From J051 sp040289295 (GTDB lineage: Bacteria; Armatimonadota; Fimbriimonadia; Fimbriimonadales; ATM1), in assembly GCA_040289295.1 (NCBI GenBank), contig PSLA01000008.1, forward strand, positions 20,209-84,208: a stretch of 64,000 bases of DNA, given 5' to 3'. Positions 56,917-64,000 of this stretch are shown piece after piece. The translations under genes and the position numbers were made by a program. Within the stretch, counting starts at the first letter, position 1. Every line of letters starts with the position of its first letter. The notes beneath the pieces are model-generated. The model was not told the DNA's origin. It searched no databases and was given only the letters and a program-made list of their open reading frames with translations.

Positions 56917-58940
56917 GGCTGACGCACGAGTGGATCTGCGAGTATGTGGAGACGGTTGCGTCTCCTCAAGAAGTTGCAGACACTCTCACGATGCTCGGTC
57001 ACGAAGTGGAGGCGATCGAGGAGTCCGACCTGGGCGCGGTGCTCGCCGTCAAGGTTACGCCCAACCGGGGTGACTGCCTGTCCGTGTTGGGCATTGCGCG
57101 GGAATTGGCAGCGTTCGACCCGATGCGCTTTCAGCCCACAGACCTGATGCGAAAAGCTGTGTCAGGCTGGCTACTGGGCGACGAGGAGACCGCGCTCTCT
57201 GCAACTTCCGTGACCATTGAGGCTCCAGACTTGTGCCCGCGATACGCGGCGAGAGTTTGGAACGCAACACCAATGCAAAAATCAGCGGAATGGATGCAGC
57301 GTCGTCTGATGGCATGCGGCATGAGGGCGATCAACGTTATTGTCGACACTACGAACTACGTGATGCTGGAGCTGGGGCAGCCGCTGCACGCGTTTGACTT
57401 GGATCGTCTCGAGGGCGGACGGATCGTGGTTCGGACTGCTCGAGTCGGGGAGAGCATGCGGACGCTGGATGGGGTACAGCGAGAATTCTCTGGGGATATG
57501 CTGCTGATTTGCGACGCGATTGGGCCCGTCGCAGTGGCGGGCGTGATGGGCGGCGAAGAGACCGAAGTTACGCAGGCAACCAGGCGAATCCTCCTCGAAT
57601 CTGCGCACTTTAAGCCGGAGTCGGTGCGGCGAACGCGGCGCGCGCTCAACCTCTCCACAGAGGCGTCACATCGCTTTGAGCGATATGTAGACCCGGAAGG
57701 GGTCGTTCGCGCGCTGAACCGTTTCGCCCTGTTACTGTCGAAGCAAACGGGGGTCGAGCCCGAACGTGGAGTGTGCGACGTCTACCCTAAGAGGAGACAG
57801 CCTGTGCCGGTGCACGTGCGCGAGGCGCGATGGAATCTGCTGCTGGGCATGGACGTGCCCCGTGCGGTTGCAGCAGCGACTCTAAACAGCCTCGGCATGC
57901 GCGTTTCGGAAACGGAAGACGGTTTGAGCGCGATACCGCCGTCGTGGAGGGCGGACATTGGTATGGAAGAGGACCTGGTGGAAGAAATCGGCCGTTTGGC
58001 AGGATACGAGAACATTCCGGAGCGGCTTCCTGAGGGCTCGACGCCTCAAGGTGGAGAAAGCGGGCTGACTTCGCTGCGGACTCGGGCCAGGGATGCGATG
58101 CTTCGGTTGGGCTTTGTGGAGGTCGTGACGCATAGTTTGCGTGCTTGGTCGCCGTTTGACGCAAAGGCGCCGCCGGTTGCACTGCGAAACCCTGCATCGC
58201 CTGAGGTGTCGGTTCTGCGGAACAGCCTACTTCCTGGTTTGGTTGAGGCGGCGCGGCGTCAACACGACGACGCTTTCTTCCTATTCGAAGTGGGGCGGGT
58301 GTTTCTTCCGGAAGGTGAGCGAGTGTATGTGGGCGGGGTGGCGCGCGGTGAGTTGCTTCCTGAACATTGGTCAGACGGGAGCGGACCGCAGGCAGACGTA
58401 TTCGCGCTGAAGGGGATGCTGGAAGAGGTTGGGGCGCGCCTGAATCGTCCACTGATGTTCGGTACTTCGACTGACGAGCGCTTTCATGCTGCGACGCGAG
58501 CAAGCGTGTATGCAGGTGACCAGGAAGTGGGCGTGATGGGCGAACTCTCTCGGAGGCTGGTGGAAGAGATGCACCTTCAGCCCAACGTGTTTGGCTTCGA
58601 GCTCAACCTTGTTTCGCTGTTGGAAGTCCCAGAAGTGCGGCCTCGTTACAAGCCGTACAGTATGTATCCGCACGTCCGCCGCGACATCGCCGTCGAAGTG
58701 CCCAAGGTCGTGCCTTATGGGGAGATCGAGCGGGCGATTCGAGCCGCTGCGGGCGATGTGCTCGAACGCGTTTGGCTATTCGATGTGTATGAGGGAAGGG
58801 GTATCGAGGAGGGCAAGCACAGTCTTGGCATAGCGATGACGCTCCGACACATGGAGAAGACGCTGACGGACGAAGAGGCTAACGAAGTTCGGGAGCGAGT
58901 CCTTGCGGCGCTGACGTCTTTTGGTGCGAAGCAGCGTTAA
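56913..58940 (+). CDS. pheT: Phenylalanyl-tRNA synthetase beta subunit, short form
   Basis: The 675-residue protein has the B1 start MRLTHEWICEYV, then passes directly from GHEVEAIEE to VKVTPNRGDCLSVLGIARELAAF, so the EMAP-II-like tRNA-binding domain (about 100 residues, usually 40-150) is absent. The editing domain B3/B4 (NVIVDTTNYVMLELGQPLHAFDLDRL), B5 and the catalytic-like core follow. The anticodon-binding FDX-ACB domain ends it (YPHVRRDIAVEVP...SLGIAMTLRHMEKTLTDEEANEV). It overlaps the convergent membrane-protein gene by 62 bp. Confidence 0.93.
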   Translation: MRLTHEWICEYVETVASPQEVADTLTMLGHEVEAIEESDLGAVLAVKVTPNRGDCLSVLGIARELAAFDPMRFQPTDLMRKAVSGWLLGDEETALSATSVTIEAPDLCPRYAARVWNATPMQKSAEWMQRRLMACGMRAINVIVDTTNYVMLELGQPLHAFDLDRLEGGRIVVRTARVGESMRTLDGVQREFSGDMLLICDAIGPVAVAGVMGGEETEVTQATRRILLESAHFKPESVRRTRRALNLSTEASHRFERYVDPEGVVRALNRFALLLSKQTGVEPERGVCDVYPKRRQPVPVHVREARWNLLLGMDVPRAVAAATLNSLGMRVSETEDGLSAIPPSWRADIGMEEDLVEEIGRLAGYENIPERLPEGSTPQGGESGLTSLRTRARDAMLRLGFVEVVTHSLRAWSPFDAKAPPVALRNPASPEVSVLRNSLLPGLVEAARRQHDDAFFLFEVGRVFLPEGERVYVGGVARGELLPEHWSDGSGPQADVFALKGMLEEVGARLNRPLMFGTSTDERFHAATRASVYAGDQEVGVMGELSRRLVEEMHLQPNVFGFELNLVSLLEVPEVRPRYKPYSMYPHVRRDIAVEVPKVVPYGEIERAIRAAAGDVLERVWLFDVYEGRGIEEGKHSLGIAMTLRHMEKTLTDEEANEVRERVLAALTSFGAKQR

Positions 58941-60180
58941 GGGACAGATCCCATGCGAGAATGAACAACCACACGACGAGAATCGTGCGGATCGCCATTG
59001 GAAGGTGGTAATAGTGCGCGAGAAAGTGCTGGAAAGACATTGGGGCGTAGGCGCCGGTTGAGACGATCAAACCAAACGTTAGGGCTAGCCACTGGCTGCG
59101 CGCCTTCGTCCACGTCAATACGTTGGCTGCGATCTGGACGGCGGTCGTGTAGGGCACGGGTATGAGCAGCAGGGGGATGCCGATAGGCAGGTCCGACCAC
59201 AAAATCAATACGTCGTCGCTGGCGGGGAAAAGAAACCGAACGATTCCTCGGATTCCACCCTTCACCCCGCGAGCAGCCTGCGTCCAATATCTGGTGTTTG
59301 GTGGCAGAACCATTCGGTGAAGCAATACGTAGATAAGCGTCATCAACCACGCCATTGCATGGAACCACCAGCGTACTCTAACGCCTTGCAGGGCGAGCGC
59401 CACTCCACACGCGAGGAGAAGACCGGCGACGACGACGGATTGTTCGTATGACAGGAACGCGGCAACAAGTGCCAACAGGCTTAAGGCGCACCATCGCGCT
59501 TGACGTTCCCTTTCAAATCTACAATATGCGGCACAACAGACCAACGCGAACATTGTGAGCATGGTGGCTGTCCGTCCTGGTGACCAGCCAATTGTGCGGT
59601 ATGAGAACGACTGACCACTCACGTCTTGGCTGGCGATCTCAGCTCCGAGTTCGCGAGACGCATATGCAATGACTGCAGCTATCAGTAGCCACTGCAGGAA
59701 CGCGTGGCGATTGTGAAGCAGCGAGCGAACGACAAGAATTATTGCTGCGAGCCACCCGATTGTAGCAACCGGTACGAGTTCTTGAACGCCCGCTTGCCAG
59801 CCTGCGAACACTGTCCCACATGCGACCGCTGCTCCCGGACGTCGAAACAGTTCCCACACGAACCACACAACAAGCAACGAGCAAACAACGGCGACAAGTT
59901 GGTTGAAGATGAGAAACCTGACCAGGTTCTCTCCGAACAGCGCGTGATCCAACTCAAAGGCCAAGGTTGGCAGCGGTCGGTAGAAACCGTTGTAGAGCGG
60001 CCAGTCGCTTACGAACCACTTCCAGGGGTTGTTTGCCTCTTCGATGCGCTGTACCATGATGACCGCATCGTGGTGTTCGGTTCCTGCTTGAAAGGGGATC
60101 GCGCGCCCAAAATGCCGGAGCCCGTATGCATGGAATGCTCCGATCAGGAGGATCGCAAGAACCCAATGTATCCGTGCCAC
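58879..60180 (-). CDS. Polytopic membrane protein, function unknown
   Basis: The 433-residue protein (GTG start) has about nine to ten membrane segments. The first loop after segment 1 contains acidic and aromatic residues (EHHDAVIMVQRIEEANNPWKWFVSDWPLYNGFYRPLP), as in GT-C glycosyltransferase or O-antigen-ligase-like proteins, but no decisive motif is seen. It lies 7 bp downstream of the PLP-enzyme gene and its last 62 bp overlap the 3' end of pheT on the other strand. Confidence 0.75.
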   Translation of the reverse strand: MARIHWVLAILLIGAFHAYGLRHFGRAIPFQAGTEHHDAVIMVQRIEEANNPWKWFVSDWPLYNGFYRPLPTLAFELDHALFGENLVRFLIFNQLVAVVCSLLVVWFVWELFRRPGAAVACGTVFAGWQAGVQELVPVATIGWLAAIILVVRSLLHNRHAFLQWLLIAAVIAYASRELGAEIASQDVSGQSFSYRTIGWSPGRTATMLTMFALVCCAAYCRFERERQARWCALSLLALVAAFLSYEQSVVVAGLLLACGVALALQGVRVRWWFHAMAWLMTLIYVLLHRMVLPPNTRYWTQAARGVKGGIRGIVRFLFPASDDVLILWSDLPIGIPLLLIPVPYTTAVQIAANVLTWTKARSQWLALTFGLIVSTGAYAPMSFQHFLAHYYHLPMAIRTILVVWLFILAWDLSLNAASHQKTSAPQGLAPELR

Positions 60181-60187
60181 GGATGCC

Positions 60188-61474
60188 CTACGCCTCTTCG
60201 AGCGCGTCCTCGAGATCCTGTAAGATGTCGCGTACGTCCTCGATGCCCAGGCTCATTCTCAGCCCCCCGGGGTGTATGCCTGCCTCCATCTGCGCTTCTG
60301 GCGGAATTGAGGAGTGGGTCATGGACGCGGGGTGCTCGATTAAGGTTCGAATCTGTCCCAAGCTAACGGCAAGCGTGATGTCGAGTGCGTTTTCAGCGAT
60401 ATGGTTCACCACTCGAACAGCGCGCTGGTAAGCTTCTTCCGGCTCACCCGCCATTTCGAAGTACAACAAGCTTCCTGGCGCGAAGTTGCCGTCAATGTCT
60501 CGCATTTGACGTTGCGCAAGTTCGCGCTGTGGGAATGAATCCAGTCCCGGATAAAATACTCGAGCCACCTTCGGATGCAGCTCGAGGAACTCTGCCACGC
60601 GTTGCGCTGACGCTTGCTCTCGCTCCATGCGAAGCGCCAGCGTGGGCAGACCGAATGCGAGAATCGCCCAAGCGGCCTTAGGCGAAATGGATCCGCCGAA
60701 GTCCTTACGGAATAGAAGCAAATCGGTCTCTGCTGACCGAGGCCCTATGACGGCTCCACCCATATCGGCCCCGAAGCCGCTGATGTGCTTCGTCAGGCTG
60801 TGCACAACAAAGTCAACGCCCGCATCGAGGGGGCGCTGGCAGAACGGCGAAGCGAAGGTGTTGTCCATTACGACTGCGATGCGCTTTTCGGGCGCTCGGT
60901 TCTCGTTCGCTTCGCTGGCAATTCTAACGACCAACTCTATGTCCACAAGGTTCATCGTGGGGTTGCAAGGCGATTCGAAGTACAAAACGCGCGTCTCCGG
61001 GCGTATTGCGTTGCGCAACGCCTCCTCACAGTTCATGTCTGTGAACGTATGACCCACGTGAAACTGATCGAGCCAACGCGTGATAAGGCTGTATGTGCAG
61101 CCGTAGATGGTTTTGTGAGATACTATGTGATCGCCGGCACGGAGGTGTACTCCAAGCGCGGCGGAGACCGCAGCCATACCAGTGGCGAAACTGACTGCAG
61201 TCTCACCATTTTCGGCGAACGCGAGCGTCTCTTCGAGCAGCCCTTGGCACGGGTCGTCGAGCCGCGCGTAAATGTAGATCGGCGGCACGGTATCGCGATC
61301 CAATTCGGGGTTAGCGAACTGCTCAAACCCCTTGGCACCCCTCTGCGCCGACCTGAGGCGGAACGCGGTTGTCGTCGTAATGGGTGGGAGGATGTGGTCG
61401 TCAAAGTCCCATTTCTCTGAGCGGAATTTTCCGTGAATCAGGACGGATCGGTGGCGATACTTTGGCTCCATCAT
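60188..61474 (-). CDS. Cystathionine gamma-synthase/methionine gamma-lyase-family PLP enzyme
   Basis: The protein of about 428 residues (ATG 61474; 61471 and 61510 also possible) belongs to the Cys/Met-metabolism PLP family. YARLDDPCQGLLEE, FATGMAAVSAAL, YGCTYSLI, YFESPCNPTMNLVDI, VVMDNTFASPF and the PLP-Lys in VHSLTKHISGFGADMGG are present. ESPCNPT and the N-terminal YARLDDP fit the lyase/sulfhydrylase branches. The reaction (gamma-lyase, gamma-synthase or sulfhydrylase) cannot be fixed from motifs. It is divergent from the DUF2203 gene. Confidence 0.88.
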   Translation of the reverse strand: MMEPKYRHRSVLIHGKFRSEKWDFDDHILPPITTTTAFRLRSAQRGAKGFEQFANPELDRDTVPPIYIYARLDDPCQGLLEETLAFAENGETAVSFATGMAAVSAALGVHLRAGDHIVSHKTIYGCTYSLITRWLDQFHVGHTFTDMNCEEALRNAIRPETRVLYFESPCNPTMNLVDIELVVRIASEANENRAPEKRIAVVMDNTFASPFCQRPLDAGVDFVVHSLTKHISGFGADMGGAVIGPRSAETDLLLFRKDFGGSISPKAAWAILAFGLPTLALRMEREQASAQRVAEFLELHPKVARVFYPGLDSFPQRELAQRQMRDIDGNFAPGSLLYFEMAGEPEEAYQRAVRVVNHIAENALDITLAVSLGQIRTLIEHPASMTHSSIPPEAQMEAGIHPGGLRMSLGIEDVRDILQDLEDALEEA

Positions 61475-61524
61475 GTCGTCTATTATGGCTTCAAACGGCC
61501 CGCACGGCACATAATGCGGATTCC

Positions 61525-61917
61525 ATGGAGGAGCGTCGCTATACGAGGCACTTTACGCCAGACGAGGCGAACGCCGTGCTGCCTTTTATTGTTCCGCTTT
61601 TGCTCAAAATACATACGATTCTCGCGGACCTGAAGGCGTGGGAGCCTGAGATTCTCCGGGCATTGCGCGGCCAACGCGAAAACGGTAAGCCCATGGCGTC
61701 AGAAGTTGTGGACGCGCTTGGAAAATTGCAAGAGCTGAGCGATGAGATCGAGTCATACGGGTGCGTTGTCAAAGACCATCGGTACGGGATCGTAGACTTC
61801 CCTGCTCTCCTCAACGGAAGAGAGGTTTTCCTATGTTGGCAGTACGGCGAAGAAACAGTGCAGTACTGGCATCCACTCGATGAGGGTTTCTCTTCAAGAG
61901 AGCCGATCGACCATTAG
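61525..61917 (+). CDS. DUF2203-family protein
   Basis: The 130-residue protein has the DUF2203 pattern: FTPDEANAVLPFIVPLL near the N-terminus, a helical middle, then IESYGCVVKDHRYGIVDFPALLNGREVFLCWQYGEETVQYWHPLDEGFSSREPI. The C-terminal WHPLDEGF block is typical. Function is unknown. Its end overlaps the DAHP synthase stop by 4 bp on the other strand. Confidence 0.9.
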   Translation: MEERRYTRHFTPDEANAVLPFIVPLLLKIHTILADLKAWEPEILRALRGQRENGKPMASEVVDALGKLQELSDEIESYGCVVKDHRYGIVDFPALLNGREVFLCWQYGEETVQYWHPLDEGFSSREPIDH

Positions 61918-62957
61918 GCGCGAACGCTTTCGGTCAAACGCTTTCCGACCATCACAGAGAACTTGCGAAGCGAACCCATCAGGTCTCGAAACGCGTCTAC
62001 GTCCAGAGTTTGCGCCGCGTCGGATAGGGCACGACGCGGTTCAGGATGCACCTCGATGAGCAGGCCATCTGCTCCGGCAACCAACGCCGCGCATGACATT
62101 GCAGGTACGTACTTCGCTACCCCCACTCCGTGGCTGGGATCGACAATTACGGGGAGGTGAGTATGCTCCTTCAACACTGGAACCGCAGAAAGGTCGAGTG
62201 TGTTTCGCGTGTATGTGCGATCCAACGGCACGACCCCGCGCTCGCACAGAATCACGTTCGAGTTGCCGTTCGACAGCACGTACTCGGCAGCCAGTAAAAA
62301 CTCATCGAGAGTCGCTGCTGGACCGCGCTTCAGCAGCACAGGCCTGCTGCTCTTCCCTACCTCGATGAGCAGGGGGAAGTTCTGCATGCTGCGCGCACCG
62401 ATCTGAAGAATGTCCACGTATCGCGCAACAGTTTCGACCATGTCCGGCGACATCACCTCGGACACCGTGTAGATGCCGACTTCCTTGCCGACCTGGTGCA
62501 TGATGCGCAAGCCCTCCTCGGCAAGCCCCTGGAAAGAGTAAGGTGATGTCCTCGGCTTGAACGCTCCGCCTCGCAGCACGGTTGCGCCGTATTCCTTAAC
62601 CGCTTGAGCAGCCGCCTTCATCGGCTCGTAGCCTTCGATACTGCACGGCCCAGCCATAACGGTGAAAGCATCCCCGCCGATCTCCACATCTCCGACCCGT
62701 ACAACCGTGTCGGCAGGATGGAACTCGCGCGAAGCAAGCTTGTAGGAGCGGCTGACGTGCGTTACCTGACTAACGCCCGGAAGGATCTGCAACTTCTGCG
62801 CAAGCGGCTCGCGCAAGTCCGCAGCAATGGCGGACGGGATACCTACCGCCATAACGCTGCCCGGCATCAACAGAGTGCTGAGACCGTGCTCCTCGATCGT
62901 TGAGCAGACGGCTTGGATCTGCTCCTCGGTCGCCCCCGGCTTCATCACGATTACCAT
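61914..62957 (-). CDS. aroF: 3-deoxy-7-phosphoheptulonate (DAHP) synthase, type I-beta
   Basis: The enzyme condenses PEP and erythrose 4-phosphate, the first step of aromatic biosynthesis. The 347 residues have an N-terminal ferredoxin-like regulatory domain (MVIVMKPGATEEQIQAVC, about 1-90), as in the Thermotoga-type enzyme. The KDO8P/DAHP synthase barrel follows (VMAGPCSIEG, LRGGAFKPRTSPYSFQGL, QIGARSMQNF, LLKRG, VILCERG, PVIVDPSHGVG, GLLIEVHPEP). The N-terminal domain suggests feedback by an aromatic amino acid. It overlaps the next upstream gene by 7 bp. Confidence 0.95.
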   Translation of the reverse strand: MVIVMKPGATEEQIQAVCSTIEEHGLSTLLMPGSVMAVGIPSAIAADLREPLAQKLQILPGVSQVTHVSRSYKLASREFHPADTVVRVGDVEIGGDAFTVMAGPCSIEGYEPMKAAAQAVKEYGATVLRGGAFKPRTSPYSFQGLAEEGLRIMHQVGKEVGIYTVSEVMSPDMVETVARYVDILQIGARSMQNFPLLIEVGKSSRPVLLKRGPAATLDEFLLAAEYVLSNGNSNVILCERGVVPLDRTYTRNTLDLSAVPVLKEHTHLPVIVDPSHGVGVAKYVPAMSCAALVAGADGLLIEVHPEPRRALSDAAQTLDVDAFRDLMGSLRKFSVMVGKRLTESVRA

Positions 62958-63709
62958 GGCGCCGGAATCCTCCTGATGGTCCTCGGCATGCGCATGAACC
63001 GGACCGGCAAGCCGATGAAGTTGAACACGTCTCGGTACAGGTCAACAGCGCCAGCGACGACCTCGTTCGGCCGCCTTCGGCGCAGCAGCATAGCGATGTC
63101 GTAAACCCAGTAGAAGAGCATGCAGGTCAGCACTACGAGCAGCGTCAGCCCTTCGGAGAACGAAATCTCGGTGAGCAGCGCCGTCCCAATGACGAAAGCG
63201 CAAGTCACCGGCCAAACCAGGGCGAAAGCGCCGAAAAGGCTGAGGTCTCTGCCCGAAGCCCACAAGAACACGAGCAGCGCGGCAGCCTGAATTCCAAATC
63301 CGATGGCAAACGTGTTCACGAAGAGCGGGAAGCTGTCATGCATAAGGGATGCCCACAGGGACATCCACGCAGTGACAACGAGAATAGTCGCCAACAGGAT
63401 GATCGTCTGGGCGACAGCCGGCCGCTCGCGGCTCAACGCCAGTCCGGCGCACAGCACAATCGTGAGGATGTAGAGGAGCTCGGCGTCGATTGTTCCCGCC
63501 AGCCAGACCTGGACCGCTGGTTCGAGCCACAGCCGGAGCGCGCCCGCGACCAGCAACAATGACAGAAGGTGCAAGGTAGCCACGGCACGGATAAACCGGA
63601 CCGCGACAAAGTGCCCCTGGTCAGCGGCGTTGCCGGTGACCGTCACAGGCTCGGGAAAGATGGGCGCAACTATGCTCCCCACGGAGCCGCATTCTACTCC
63701 ATTCGGCAT
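62951..63709 (-). CDS. Bax-inhibitor-1-like membrane protein
   Basis: The 252-residue protein has seven or so hydrophobic segments. The C-terminal VYDIAMLLRRRRPNEVVAGAVDLYRDVFNFIGLPVRFM resembles the Bax inhibitor-1/UPF0005 end (tyrosine-aspartate, then A-x-x-LY-x-D-x-x-N-x-x). The first 35 residues are polar and the true start may be downstream. Bacterial members are thought to be calcium-leak or stress-related membrane proteins. It precedes aroF in a 7-bp overlap. Confidence 0.7.
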   Translation of the reverse strand: MPNGVECGSVGSIVAPIFPEPVTVTGNAADQGHFVAVRFIRAVATLHLLSLLLVAGALRLWLEPAVQVWLAGTIDAELLYILTIVLCAGLALSRERPAVAQTIILLATILVVTAWMSLWASLMHDSFPLFVNTFAIGFGIQAAALLVFLWASGRDLSLFGAFALVWPVTCAFVIGTALLTEISFSEGLTLLVVLTCMLFYWVYDIAMLLRRRRPNEVVAGAVDLYRDVFNFIGLPVRFMRMPRTIRRIPAPW

Positions 63710-63975
63710 CTCGGTACCGAACAGTGAAGTTAAGTCGGCAAGGATACGGTAGACTATCCATATTCTGAGGTAAGCATGGATATGGTACTGTAGATATAGC
63801 TACTGCCTTCATGGACGGCCGGCCCTTGATGAAAGCGAGTGGCGGAATGTCCTTGGTCTATTGGAGCAGGTTAACCCGCCGAAAGCGCGGGTACTCAGGG
63901 CCACCTATCGCGAGCACGTCACAACGTCCTGGAGAAATTGCGTCCGCGTGTACGAGAAGGCGTACGCGCAGAATT

Positions 63976-64000
63976 CCCTCTCCCTGTGGGAGAGGGTTGG
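63976..64000 (+). repeat. Family 1 REP-like palindrome, cut by the window edge
   Basis: CCCTCTCCCTGTGGGAGAGG then GTTGG at the last base. The preceding 265 bp (63710-63975) contains an AT-rich stretch around 63740-63800 suited to promoters, and no supported gene. Confidence 0.75.

Noticed and set aside
60344..60353. GGTTCGAATC resembling a tRNA T-loop
   Set aside because: It lies inside the conserved coding region of the PLP enzyme and no acceptor stem or D-arm pairs around it.
63774..64000. Open frame on the plus strand reading LDESEWRNVLGLLEQVNPPKA, running off the window
   Set aside because: The C-terminal part looks protein-like but there is no start codon and the frame enters a REP-like repeat; too short to support a gene or remnant.

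Overview
The window is 64 kb of high-GC, densely coded chromosomal DNA with about 55 protein-coding genes on both strands. No rRNA, tRNA, CRISPR array, integrase or intact transposase was seen. Several traits together point to a Gram-negative-type (diderm) bacterium of the Armatimonadota or a nearby lineage. These are LptD and an LptF/G permease, a prepilin-like protein with the H-X9-DG motif, a PEP-CTERM protein, and a UBact/Pup-type tagging locus with a proteasome beta subunit. The phylum is inferred from protein character only; no marker search could be run.

Layout. 1-384 is the 3' end of a PilZ-domain gene. 520-6710 holds mfd, a KpsF/GutQ sugar-phosphate isomerase and a PepV-like dipeptidase. 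6872-8508 is a Wzm/Wzt-like polysaccharide ABC exporter. 8505-14017 runs leftward: a lipoprotein, an ArsR regulator, a catalytically degenerate asparagine-synthetase homologue, ribosomal protein L25, folP and sucC. 14153-26983 runs rightward: a PQQ-type sugar dehydrogenase, nth, then the overlapping run glnE-plsY-lptF/G-lptD, followed by a GH42-like protein with histone-H1-like basic tails translationally coupled to era.

27-33 kb is the most plastic stretch. It holds a PEP-CTERM protein, a small AT-hook protein with a duplicated helix-turn-helix-like module, a decayed sugar-binding-protein gene broken up by palindromic repeats, trmFO, a prepilin, a DUF92 gene whose 3' end is repeat-derived, a Cdd1/HhH protein and a stand-alone LuxR domain. 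33-38 kb reads rightward (Eis-like acetyltransferase, small membrane protein, SDR, carbohydrate-binding-like protein, moeA). 38-46 kb contains an MqnA/MqnD-family protein, a large secreted BNR propeller protein, an HD-GYP protein, an M28 peptidase and greA. 46-51 kb holds two glycosyltransferases and a membrane/TPR protein.

51-55 kb is the protein-tagging locus. pafA faces prcB, UBact and dop, giving ligase, modifier, depupylase/deamidase-like enzyme and proteasome beta subunit in 3.8 kb, but no prcA and no ring ATPase. 55-59 kb is rplT, a zinc-ribbon membrane protein, pheS and a short pheT without its tRNA-binding domain. 59-64 kb has a polytopic membrane protein, a cystathionine-gamma-synthase-family enzyme, a DUF2203 protein, DAHP synthase and a Bax-inhibitor-1-like protein.

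Three interspersed repeat families recur in intergenic space and sometimes inside genes. Family 1 is a REP-like palindrome (CCCTCTCCC...GGGAGAGGG followed by GGGTGAGGG). Family 2 is an ~85-bp two-part element ending in a GTTCGCG/CGCGAAC palindrome and CTCCCTG. Family 3 is a short GTCGGAC-rich element.
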